Shown here piece after piece: positions 9,440 through 18,729 of a stretch of 64,000 nt of DNA. The stretch lies in NCBI RefSeq assembly GCF_003589595.1, contig NW_020654289.1:3503964-3567963 (forward strand), written 5' to 3'. Position numbers and translations under genes: made by a program. This stretch comes from Hyposmocoma kahamanoa (taxonomy: Eukaryota; Arthropoda; Insecta; Lepidoptera; Cosmopterigidae). The notes below the pieces were generated by a model. That model was not told where the DNA came from. It was given only the letters and a program-made list of their open reading frames with translations, and searched no databases. How positions within the stretch are numbered: the stretch's first letter is position 1; each line of letters starts with the position of its first letter.

Positions 9440-9862
9440 GCTTAAAAAAGAGACTGACCCTCGGCACCCATTACACCATCACGTGCCGGTAATCCAGAGG
9501 CTAAAGAAAGAAGAGAAAATCGCCATAGCTTCATTAAAGAAGTATACCCTCTGGACGGGGAAACTAAGCAAGCCCGAATAAGTCTCTGGAAGGAGAGATA
9601 CCCCACGGCGTCACTCATCCCGTCGGAACACCTCCCTCCTGGGCATGATCTACCTTGGCAAACTTGGAAGTCCCTAAATAGGCTGCGGACCCAACGGGTG
9701 GGGTTACAGCTCGGAGAGCGCATGTCCGTGTGGTGTCTCTCCCCAGACAATGGCACACTTTTGTCCTGCCCTGCGTGTCCCAACAACTGCAGTTGTGCAC
9801 ACGCGAGGACCTGTACAATGCCACTGATAATGCTATCTCAGTCTCTCTGTTCAATCATTGAA
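9440..9862 (+). pseudogene. LINE fragment, C-terminal Cys/His-rich tail of ORF2
   Basis: Forward reading gives VIQRLKKEEKIAIASLKKYT, a broken middle, then DLPWQTWKSLNRLRTQRVG, SVWCLSPDNGT, LLSCPACP and, after a frameshift, CTREDLYNATDNAI. The order PW-TWK-LNRLRT ... C---C ... DLYNATDNA is a known C-terminal end of lepidopteran LINE ORF2 with a zinc-knuckle-like cluster. Stops and a frameshift show it is dead. It meets the next LINE piece tail to tail at 9840-9862. Confidence 0.65.
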
Positions 9863-10122
9863 CAATGATTCACGTATGGACAGTCGAGCCGGTTCGCGAT
9901 CATGCTCAGGATGCTGTTGGTGCTGGCCCGAATCCTGCGCGCCAAGGATGTGCATCGTTTACGCATCGTGACGTAGAAGCAACCTACACGTGCCTCCGCA
10001 AACATACCTGACGCGCTGCAGGACCGCGGCAGCCCCATCAGCATCCTGAATGCATTATTGTATTGAACACGTTTCTGAGTGAAACTAACCCGGCGGACAT
10101 TGTGTTTAACCCTAAATATCAT
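9838..10122 (-). pseudogene. LINE fragment, post-RT region (94-residue frame)
   Basis: The minus frame contains RVQYNNAFRMLMGLPRSCSA, SGMFAEARVGCFYVTMRKR, a SILSMIANRLDCPY block and a stop. The pattern YNNAFR-L-GLPR-CSASGMFAEA is characteristic of the region downstream of RT in lepidopteran LINEs. The stretch is open for 94 codons, so decay is moderate. Upstream coding is lost near 10122. Confidence 0.7.
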
Positions 10123-10130
10123 GCATTCAC

Positions 10131-10499
10131 TTTTGGTTACGTTGTATTATAAACCATGACTAGCCGCATATCTTTCACTATTAAAAGATCGGTGTAAAAA
10201 ACATGGTTAAATAAATCTGTCGCTTAGGGTCAAACATTTAAGTGGGATCATGGGTCTCAAATAGCTTTGAAATGAGTTAAGACAAAAGATTTTACCCCTA
10301 TTAAAATTCACAAAGCTTAAAGGATTTCAACGGACTGACCCTACTAACCAAGGGTTGTGCCTACACCTGTGCAAAGCTTGTAACTTTCTATTATAATATT
10401 TTAGGAAATCCAATGGGCCGGTTATGTATGGATGCCGCCTATGATAGTTATTTGACTGAGTGGACCAAATTAGTTGCTGTAGTAGTCTTTGTTAAATAG
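10131..10499. other. No gene recognised
   Basis: AT-rich, with no coding frame or repeat partner in the window. Confidence 0.45.
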
Positions 10500-10745
10500 A
10501 TCGTAGAAGTAGTAAAAGTACTGCTACTCTATTTACTTCTGCCGCCAAGAAGTAATGTCAGCATTACTGTATTCCGGTTTTGAAGGGTAAGGGTGCTGGT
10601 GAAATTACAGGCACATGAGACTTGTCGTGTAGTGGTAGTGCCCGTCAGATCTTTGCAATTTAAAGCTCTGAGTGGCACAGGAACTGTTATGGACAGGCGT
10701 ATAGCTTACCGTCAGGAGCACGACTTGTCCGTCCCGTTACATCAG
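10500..10745 (+). repeat. Family A repeat with internal gap
   Basis: Contains TTCTGCCGCCAAGAAGTAATG, CCGGTTTTGAAGGGTAAGG, ACAGGCACATGAGACTTGTC, the hairpin (CAGATCTTTGCAATTTAAAG) and GGACAGGCGTATAGCTTACC. The ACTTATGTCTCAGGGTGACG block is missing. Confidence 0.85.
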
Positions 10746-10792
10746 TACCTCCCGAACTCTTTCACATGAAGCTCTACTACTACTGCTTTTTG

Positions 10793-10890
10793 TGATTTAG
10801 AGCTCTGAGTGGCATTGCTTGTTAAAGGTAATTGTGTCATTTACCACCTGGTGCACGACGTGTTCTGCCCGTCACTTACCATCATAAAAA
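10793..10890 (+). repeat. Family A repeat, 3' third only
   Basis: From AGAGCTCTGAGTGGCATTGC through ACCACCTGGTGCACGACG to CACTTACCATCATAAAAAAA. It lies 47 bases after another 3' end, so two copies lie in tandem. Confidence 0.8.
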
Positions 10891-10956
10891 AATAAGGTAG
10901 AAAAATATCGAAACAAAGCATTCCGTAATGAACAAATGAATCAATAAAATATAAAT

Positions 10957-11166
10957 AAATGACGCACACACTCAACATAACCCCGCACTAGGGAAACCCT
11001 ATGTCGCGGGTGCCATGGACCCACACATAGACAACCACAAATTACACCCAAACTCACGAGATAAAGAAATGTAGGCCGTACAAATATTTCTCCCGGCCTG
11101 GGAATTAAACCTTGGACCTCTGCGTGGAAGTCCGGCTTGCTAACCATTCGGCCACAGAGGCAGTTA
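10957..11166 (-). repeat. SINE D (tRNA-derived), reverse copy
   Basis: The reverse complement starts CTGCCTCTGTGGCCGAATGG (box A), then a degraded box B, then TGTAGGCC-type body sequence, CATGGCACCCGCGACATAGG and a GTTGAGTGTGTGCG end with an ATTT-rich tail. Full length, about 210 bp. An 89-residue minus ORF across it has no meaning. Confidence 0.85.
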
Positions 11167-11243
11167 AAAATATGGTTTACATAAAATAGTACACATGGTA
11201 AAACAGTCATTATATGATTTTCTACATAAATAATTCTAAAGCA

Positions 11244-11457
11244 ATTGGATAATTTCAGGCTAGTTATCTCTATCTAATTTCGGTGGCAATTTTTATTATT
11301 TAAATATTCTAGAATATTGTCATGAAGTATTACTTAATACTCGAGAGTAGTATCCTGAAATATTATTTAATATTTTACGATAATATACTCGAATACTTAA
11401 GTAATAAATATTGGCACCGAAAGTAGTTACAGAAAATTAGCCTGAAAATTATCCAAT
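11244..11457. mobile_element. Family C MITE, copy 2 (about 80-bp inverted ends)
   Basis: ATTGGATAATTTCAGGCTAG at the left pairs with CTGAAAATTATCCAAT at the right, and the match continues inward through TTTCGGTGGCAATTTTTATT. The centre (AAGTATTACTTAATACTCGA ... GAAATATTATTTAATATTTT) is homologous to 3802-3985. No ORF. Confidence 0.8.
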
Positions 11458-11998
11458 TCCAATAGAGTTATTGTACAATATCCATATTTGGAATTTAAAT
11501 AAAGAATAATATCTAGGATTCAAATAAGGAATGTTCTCGAAATTTCCCGACCAACTGGCGAGACGTAGACGTCTGTTACTGGCTAGTATTTCAAGCAGAA
11601 AGTGCAATATCTCAGGTCAGCTGCGAGATTTAAAACTGCTGAGATGTTGTCTAATGGGGCGAAATATTGGCACAGGGTGTAAACGCTGATTTCAGCTATA
11701 TTATCCTAGCTATAAGATTGATAGTTCCATTTCGTGCGTGATGACTTTGTATTTGTCAGCTTTGGTATAATAATAGAGATGCCAGATAGATTGGCTGAGT
11801 TTGCTGACATCCTGTTAATAATATATTTAATAGAATAGTGTCTTCTTTAGTATGTTAAATAAAATAAAGATAGGAGTGGAAATCCTTTCATATTATAGCA
11901 ATTTGTTTCGAAGAAACGGTATTTTTTTATTCTTCACTCAAATGAGTTATATTTGTACCACTCTTATCAGAGCTAACGTGGTGATCATGAAGTATGTT

Positions 11999-12421
11999 TC
12001 GAGTTCTTAGGTTTTCGCGATTGTTACACATAGGAAATGAAACTATTTTTCTAATGAAAAATCCCAAACAGACATAAGACTGCAGTACTAATTAATATGT
12101 TTTAGTTTATTCTAATTTCTATTAATAATTATTAATAAATTGAACTTAATAAAAATTCATTCGATAAAATAATTTGTAAAACTTAATATAGCGTAAATTG
12201 GATTGATGGATTTCTTTGTAAAATTAAAAATAAGGTATTTAATTAATAACTATTGTAACTATAGTGAAAAAATAGGGTGGTTTGCATCAATATTAGACAT
12301 AAATGGTTGAAGACTGTACCACCTCAGGCAACTGTGACCATGGGACCTGTAAAGGGCACGAAACGTCGGTTTGTTTGAAAAAACAAATATACGCGATTCC
12401 GGAAAAATAGTTTCATTTCCT
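11999..12421. mobile_element. Family B element, copy 2 (12-bp target duplication)
   Basis: Flanked by ATGAAGTATGTT at 11987-11998 and 12422-12433. It starts with CGAGTTCTTAGGTTTTCGCG, the inverted form of the right end of copy 1, but its own right end stops earlier at TTTCATTTCC. The interior shares ATAAGGTATTTAATTAATAA and GACTGTACCACCTCAGG with copy 1. The hammerhead-like block (GGGACCTGTAAAGGGCACG, then AAACGTCGG) is at 12342-12369. Confidence 0.85.
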
Positions 12422-12544
12422 ATGAAGTATGTTGTTTATCAAGGGCTGCCCTGATCGCTATATGTCGCCATCTATTTCTGTATTGGTGGTTCTTCATTTT
12501 GAACATTCTGAACTCTATTGTTTATTTTTTTAAGTGACATTCAC

Positions 12545-12766
12545 TTTTTTTTTATGATGTCAAGTGACGGGACGAACAAGTTGTGTGTGTGCCTGGTGGT
12601 AAGCGACATGCCTGTCCATAGCAGTTGCAGTGACAGTCAAAACTTTAAATTGCAAAGATTTGAGGGGCTCTGCCATGTGTTCACATTACTGTTTGGTGGC
12701 AGAAATAGGTTAGGTGGCAATACTTCTCTGGTCGATCTCTTTCACAAGGAGCTTTACTGCTACGAT
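12545..12766 (-). repeat. Family A repeat, reverse, centre partly deleted
   Basis: TTTTTTTTATGATGTCAAGTG is the reverse of the A-rich 3' end. The 5' end CAAGGAGCTTTACTGCTACG closes it. The segment between CTCTGCCA and TGTGTTCACATTACTG is deleted. Confidence 0.85.
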
Positions 12767-13046
12767 ATGCACTAACAACGGTGTAAGGTATTTGTTTCGC
12801 GGTAACCTCAACAGAACAAAACAAAAATATTCGCTCAAAGTGTTCAGCTACATAAAAATCAATCAATTGTCCGAAAGCAATCTGAAAGCGAGCGAGAACG
12901 TGCCGCGACCACGGCGGATGGGATATGAAACTGGTATGTAAAATGGAATGGTTTGAATCCCTCAGCGGTCATCATACTATTTGTTTCAGTTGAATAAAAA
13001 CCTTTAAATTTGATATTGTAACAGTTTGTAATTAATGTATTACGCT

Positions 13047-13334
13047 ACTAGTTTGTTATAATTATTAATACAAAGATCGAACACTCACAAAAAATTCCTT
13101 CGATCCAGCCGGATTCGATCCGACGTCTTGTAGCTTACCGTGCGTAAAAAAAACCAAATACAAAGACACGACGCAAGCACATAGAAAAATTCGTGAGGTC
13201 CGCTGGTTCGTTCCGTGGCTTAGTTGGTATAGCGTCTGGCACGGTAAGCTAGAAGACGTCGGTTCGAATCCAGCCGGATAGAAGGAATTTTCCTAAGTGT
13301 TCGATCTTTGTATTAATAATTATAACTAACTAGT
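13047..13334. repeat. SINE C, inverted pair (one copy folded on itself)
   Basis: The plus copy has box A TGGCTTAGTTGG (13216-13227) and box B GGTTCGAATCC (13261-13271), a tRNA-like RNA polymerase III promoter. The 97 bases at 13047-13143 are an inverted copy of 13239-13334 (box B region plus the TTAATAATTATAACTAA tail). The middle GACACGACGCAAGCACATAG part is the normal upstream body. So tail and box B occur at both ends, facing outward. Confidence 0.85.
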
Positions 13335-13436
13335 TAAGTAATTTCAAAAAAAATAATTGAATATCAATACAATAAAAAATTAAAATGTATTACGCATTTA
13401 CTTTCCAGTAAATATCGTTTTCTTGATATATTTTTT

Positions 13437-13492
13437 TTTTATTACTGCGTTCCGGTTTTGGAGGGTAAATATGGACAAGCGTGTCGCAAAAA
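13437..13492 (+). repeat. Family A fragment
   Basis: ATTACTGCGTTCCGGTTTTG is joined to ATGGACAAGCGTGTCGC, two family A blocks normally 190 bases apart; the rest is deleted. Overlapping 65-75 residue ORFs on both strands carry no motif. Confidence 0.65.
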
Positions 13493-13679
13493 ACAAAGTA
13501 CTTCTTGACCACCGTTCGGTTGTTTACTCCAACTGCAATTACCACACCTCTCATTATAATAATACTGACCATTGTGCTAATCACAATAGCATTGAACTTA
13601 ATATTTATACGCATAAGGGCTAAACTTACAATGCTAAGAGTGTCACCTGTATCAGGATACCCTGTTTTACGATCGTAAT

Positions 13680-16048
13680 ATATGTTTTATAAAATATTTC
13701 CGTATTGAATTCCGTATCTGGTGCGCTCAGTTGAAATGAAAAATGGATTATTTAAAAAACCTCCCACATTATTTTCACTACCGTTTTCGTTTTTAAATTA
13801 ATTGCGGCAACAAAATAAATTGTGCGTAACGCCCCGAAATACCGCAATATTTAAACCCGTTATAAAAAATGTTAACCAAACATCGTTGACGTTAAAAACA
13901 CAGTAAAGAATTAGCCAATTACCATTGGACACTTTAACAAAGTGCGCTTGTCACGAAATTTATTCTCCTCCACATATTTTGAGTATGCAATTACTGGGTC
14001 AATTTGGTATTCAGAGATTGGACACCGTATGAATTTATTGGCGTTAATGGAAGCCTATGCATAATCCAAAATTTTGGTAAGGTAGTATCGGATTTTACAG
14101 ACTGTGACATGGTTTTTAAGTAATCATCATTATTGTTAGTCCATGTGTCCAACGGCTGGGTATGAATAACCAATGCGGGTTGTAAATCCACACGTTTTCG
14201 TTTACCCCAAAAACCGGGATGAAATCCCGAATCGATCGAAAGATTTTAGCAACACACTTTTCAGAAAGCGGTTAGAAGTTGAATGGAGTCACAAACGCCT
14301 TCTTTTTCCTTATCACAGTATAAGGTTGCTAACAGATTAACTGCGTCTTTGCAATTAATGCGTAAAGCCGTTATCAACTTCACGTATTAATTGCATGCAG
14401 TCGATCTCGGTTTCGACTGCTTGAAATTGATAACAACTTCACGCAATAACTGCAAACATGCAGCCAATCTGTTATCTACCTAACAGTCGTCCCGCTTGAG
14501 CAAACATGACGAATGAAAGAAAGGTAATGCCGTAGAACGGAATAGTCCGTTCTAAGGTTGAAGTTGAAGTAAAGCGTTACGACGTTTTTCTTCAACTAGC
14601 GACAGTTATTGTAACTAAACATTCATAAATCTACGTAACTTATGAATTAAAGTCGTACATTACCACCACAGGGATTTGAGCCATCGAATTGAGAAACATC
14701 CGATCTCCCAATGGGTTGCCACTATCCGAAATATGTCAATTTATTAAAGATCTGTTCCATCGGGCCTTGAATTATTGAGATTGCAAAATGACTCATTGTA
14801 CTAATTTAAGTATAGACAATTAACGAGCCGTTCTGAAGTGCCAAAGAATTAAGAACAACGAGATTATTTTCGCTACCAGAGCAGACGTTAAACCTAATTC
14901 TGGCTTATTGCCAGACTCAATACTGACCATTACTTTGGCCAAATGCGAGTAAAAAATAAAATAAAAAACCATCCCAGCGTACATTGTCTGTTGACCGGGC
15001 CAGTTTATTCTTGCTTACATCAGCGTACCTCGGGGGATAATGGGTCAGTCAAAAACGTATTTCTTTTTTTTATGATTGGATTGGATAACTAGGGAATTGA
15101 GTTTGGAAACTATTGAAATTTTATCACTGATATGAAAAAATGATCCAAAAGTACCTATCTAAAATATAACCCTTTTCAAAAGTATCTGATAATTTCACAA
15201 GGGACTTCATCGGACTCTTGGCTAGATAATAAATAAATTTGTGCTAGGACTACACAAGAAAACATTCACAAACTTCAGAGTCAAATCCAAAATCAACGTT
15301 GCATATGCATTTTAGATGGTACGGGTAGACACAGTCTGAATTATGCATGTCGAATTATCCATTCCAAGATCTTACAATTGGTAGACTGCTCCCAAAGTCG
15401 TTTGCAAAAGACGTGTCATGTATACATATATCGTTATTGTGACAAAAGCGAGAGCTCAGAATTGCTTATGTAGGGGTGGGCTGTTCGTATAAAAAACAAA
15501 TACAACCACAAAATTTTCTGTAAGCACACAAATACAATTACATGTGCAATTCCGAGCTCTCCGTAACTTCAATAACATGTGATTAAGGCTAAAGATTTTT
15601 CAACTTCGTTTGCCTTGTGTTTAGAATTACGAATATTTGCATGTTAGTTGTCGTTACTTTCTATAATAATACTTTTTCTTTTACAAATATACTTGGATTA
15701 CAAGATCCCAATTTTAGAAGTACAAATCCAATAGAACGTTTTAGAGTGAATTTTATGGTAATTAAACAAAGAACAATTGAGAGGTCCATCTGATGGAAAT
15801 GGTAACTGACATCATTACGGTGTTCATAGATTTGGGGAAGACGGTTGTTTACAAAAGACTCGCACATATGAATTTCACGCAGCCACACAGCCCTTTACGC
15901 TTCCGCTATCATCCGATATCTTCAAAAGCAACTGAACTACACGCTCACGATTTGCCAGCGAGTCTTGCGTGAGATGTTGTTATGAAGGCGCACCTGTCAT
16001 CCCAGAAGCAGCACATTCGCGGCTTGTTCGCCAGATGTGTTCACATCT
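13680..16048. other. No gene recognised (2.4 kb)
   Basis: Mixed sequence. Around 14340-14470 TTATCAACTTCACG occurs twice with GCAGTC-type neighbours, a weak local repeat (14371 and 14430). Nothing resembles a domain. It may be intergenic or intronic. Confidence 0.45.
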
Positions 16049-16100
16049 TTAGACTTTTGGTGTACTAAAAAGGTATCCTTAATATCCCATATGCGTTGGC
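16049..16100. repeat. Left member of a 52-bp direct repeat outside the LTR element
   Basis: TTAGACTTTTGGTGTACTAA through to ATATGCGTTGGC. It matches 18070-18121 with 4 differences in 52. The pair encloses a SINE and the whole LTR retrotransposon. Confidence 0.9.
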
Positions 16101-16316
16101 GGCTGAGCCGTGGTAGACTAATGGTTTGAGCTACAGCTTCGAATCCGGGATCGCACCTCTGACTTTTTCGGAATTTATGAGCGACGTTTCATTTGAAATT
16201 GAGTGAAGTCCCCAACCCGCATTGGCCCAACGTGGCGATCTATGGTCTAAACCCTCACCTGAGAGGAGAACTATGCTCTGCAGTGGGACGTATAAATAGG
16301 GTAACTAATTATCGCA
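16101..16316 (+). repeat. SINE E, lepidopteran type
   Basis: It starts GGCTGAGCCGTGGTAGACTA with a tRNA-like box B (CTTCGAATCCG), runs through AAGTCCCCAACCCGCATTGG, and ends CACCTGAGAGGAG and GCAGTGGGACGTATAAATAGG. The terminal wording is a familiar lepidopteran SINE end, and other 3' fragments lie at 1104, 3284, 37436 and 52514. It sits between the 52-bp repeat and the 5' LTR. Confidence 0.7.
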
Positions 16317-16329
16317 GATGTACTCAAAC

Positions 16330-16523
16330 TGTAGTATAGATAGACGATATTTACAGTCTAACTGCAACATGTGGTGCGTATTACTTGTATAGCAATTAAG
16401 TTTATGTTTTATTGTAAATCGTAAATTTTGTCACTTATATTCTGGTGACCTAACAATAAAAATGTCTCTTTAAATCAACGTATTTCACTCTACCATCTAC
16501 GTCCATCCTTTTTAATAATATGA
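16330..16523 (+). mobile_element. 5' LTR of a gypsy-type element
   Basis: A 194-base direct copy of 17869-18061, starting TGTAGTATAGATAGACGATA and ending AATAATATGA. It contains AACAATAAAAATG, a possible polyadenylation signal. Right after it lies TGGCGACC, the kind of primer-binding site complementary to a tRNA 3' end that is used by several insect gypsy elements. About 95% similar to the 3' LTR by eye. Confidence 0.9.
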
Positions 16524-16799
16524 AATGGCGACCCATACCAGCGAACTTATCTTTAGTAAAGAAATAAAACTAAACGAGCTCGTTATTATAAAAAGTAAGC
16601 GTCATAAAGATTTTATAAATATATTATTGAAGAAAATTAATAAGCTAAGTGATTGTTCTAAGGTATTAAATGACGTAGTAAAGTTAACGTAGTAATTAAA
16701 TAATTAGTATTAAATGACGTAGTAGTAACAGTAACTGAAAAGGATACTAAAATTCTAATATTACTTTCATCTATTACCCACCGTGGCCACGCGGAGGTA

Positions 16800-17740
16800 A
16801 ATATGATGCTGAATAATATTAAGAAATATTACTACTGGCCAGGAATTACTAATGACGTCACAGAATTCGTAAGAAAATGTAAGAGTTGTCAAATTCAGAA
16901 ACACTCGAACAGGCATACTAGGGAACCGATGGTTATTACAACTACTCCTAGTACAGCGTTTGAAAGGGTTAGTTTAGATTTAATGGGACCTTTGGATATT
17001 GATAATTATAATAGTAAATATATTTTAACTCTGCAATGACTTAACTAAAATATAGCGTATCTGCTAGAAAAAAAGGAAACAGTGTCGGTTGCTAGTTTAT
17101 TTGTAAATAATTTTATATTGAGATATGGTATCCCAAAAGAGATAATTACGGACCAAGGCACAGAATTCATGCGTCAGTTATGGTTGAAGTATGTAAATTG
17201 TTAAAAATTAACAAACTTCACTCGACCGCGTATCACCACGAAACTATAGGTTCGATAGAATTATACATAAAAATTTAGGAGCGTTTCTTAGGATACAGTG
17301 TAGTAATAATTCGACTGACTGGAGCACTTGGCTACCATTTTGGTGTTTTTCATATACCGTGCATACCGAGACACAATACACTCCATAAGAACTAGTGTTT
17401 GGAAAACTTTGTAATATGCCAAATAATTTGTTGTGTGCTGATGTAGAACCTTTATATAATCCTGATGCTTATCCTTCACAATTGAGATACAGGTTACAAC
17501 GAGCACAGGCTGACGATTGAAATAATTTATTAGATTGGAAAACTTTAAGAAAAATATGTTACGATAAACATATAAATACTGTAAAACATAATAAGATGAT
17601 TTAATTTTGTTCAAAAACCAAGTAGGAAGTAAGTTAGATAATATGTATTTTGGACCATATATTGTTATTGAAGATTTGTCACAAAATGTAAAAATTTTGA
17701 AAGATGGCAAAGAATATATAACACAAGAATAATACTAAAT
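16800..17740 (+). pseudogene. Gypsy-type integrase remnant
   Basis: The 78-residue frame from 16803 holds KKYYYWPGITNDVTEFVRKC and KSCQIQK. Here W-GI--DV--FV--C--CQ--K is the zinc-binding H2C2-like end of Ty3/gypsy integrase. SLDLMGPL then carries the first catalytic Asp. After a stop, another frame gives LRYGIPKEIITDQGTEF with the second Asp; further on, an IGSIEL piece carries the Glu, then YELVFGK. At least four stops or frameshifts interrupt it. Gag, protease, RT and RNase H are missing: only about 1.35 kb separates the LTRs. No envelope-like frame is seen. Confidence 0.85.
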
Positions 17741-17808
17741 TGTTTGTAAATTAATTAGTAAACTTTTATTGGATTGTTAAGTAATTATTAAGAATTTCTA
17801 TTAAGTTA

Positions 17809-17851
17809 AAAAAAATGTGTTTTAACAAGTAACACGCAACACATTTTTTTT
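17809..17851. repeat. Short inverted repeat before the 3' LTR
   Basis: AAAAAAATGTGTT and AACACATTTTTTT face each other across about 15 bases, in the place where a polypurine tract would be expected. No clear purine tract is left. Confidence 0.6.
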
Positions 17852-17868
17852 CTTTGGAACCCCTATAA

Positions 17869-18061
17869 TGTAGTATAGATAGACGATATTTATAGTCTAA
17901 CTGCAACATGTGGTTCGTATTACTTGGTTAGCAATTAAGTTTATGTTTTATTGTAAATCGTATATTTTGCCACTTATATTCTGGAGACCGAACAATAATA
18001 TGTCTCTTTAAATCAACGTATTTCACTCTACCATCTACGTCCAACCTTTTTAATAATATGA
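17869..18061 (+). mobile_element. 3' LTR of the gypsy-type element
   Basis: TGTAGTATAG start and AATAATATGA end as in the 5' LTR, with scattered substitutions and a one-base deletion. AAAC precedes the 5' LTR and AAAC lies two bases after the 3' LTR, a possible but imperfect 4-bp target duplication. Confidence 0.9.
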
Positions 18062-18069
18062 GTAAACCC

Positions 18070-18121
18070 TTAGACTTTTGGTATACTAAGAAGGTATCCT
18101 TAATATCTCATATGCGTTGCC
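18070..18121. repeat. Right member of the 52-bp direct repeat
   Basis: TTAGACTTTTGGTATACTAA through to ATATGCGTTGCC, 4 differences from 16049-16100. Confidence 0.9.
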
Positions 18122-18522
18122 AGCTACGAGATATATTCTTTCTATTTCGCTTTCAATCTAAATAATTAAAAGTTTAATTATAGGTAAGAAGTGTATGAAA
18201 CCCAATAAATATCGATCGACACGTACCAAGGGACTGGCGATAGGCGTTTGCTTCAAAACTTTTCATCCCATGGAGTGCTTAACAAAATTGGAGCCAAACC
18301 GAATTTAACTGCTATAAAACGCGTTGACTCGAATTGAATTTGAACAGACATAAAAATTGGATGGGCGTATCCAAGTATCAAGACTGTAAGCAGTAACACG
18401 TTATGACGTAAATTACTGTAGAAGGCATTATTTTAGGAATCAAACACGTATTATCCACGTACACCCTCGAAATTTTCCCCGGGAGTTCAGCGGTTATAAG
18501 GAACGAAATATTTAATTTTTTT

Positions 18523-18706
18523 TGCTTATGTTACCCAAGTGACGGAACTAACAAGTCGTGAGCTTTGTGGTAGGCGACACGGTTGTCCATAGCAGGAAAA
18601 TCGCAGTGTCTTAAATCGCATAGATCTGAAAGGAACTGTCGCTGCGCCTGTCACTCTGAGGCATAAGTTGACAAGTCCCTTGCGCCTGTAAATTCACCAG
18701 CACCCT
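18523..18706 (-). repeat. Family A repeat, reverse, 3' half
   Basis: CAAGTGACGGAACTAACAAG, GGTAGGCGACACGGTTGTCC, AAATCGCATAGATCTGA, CCTGTCACTCTGAGGCATAA and TTCACCAGCACCCTTA follow in the family's reverse order; the 5' third is missing. Confidence 0.8.
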
Positions 18707-18729
18707 TATAAACTGCTCCTGATCTGGAT

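Noticed and set aside
9442..9786. 114-residue minus ORF
   Set aside because: Opposite strand of a LINE tail whose plus reading has conserved blocks.
13210..13281. tRNA gene
   Set aside because: Box A and box B are present, but the acceptor stem pairs poorly and the same sequence recurs in several copies with a shared body and tail, so it is a SINE head.
17288..17710. 140-residue minus ORF
   Set aside because: Antisense shadow of the integrase remnant on the plus strand, which carries recognisable motifs.
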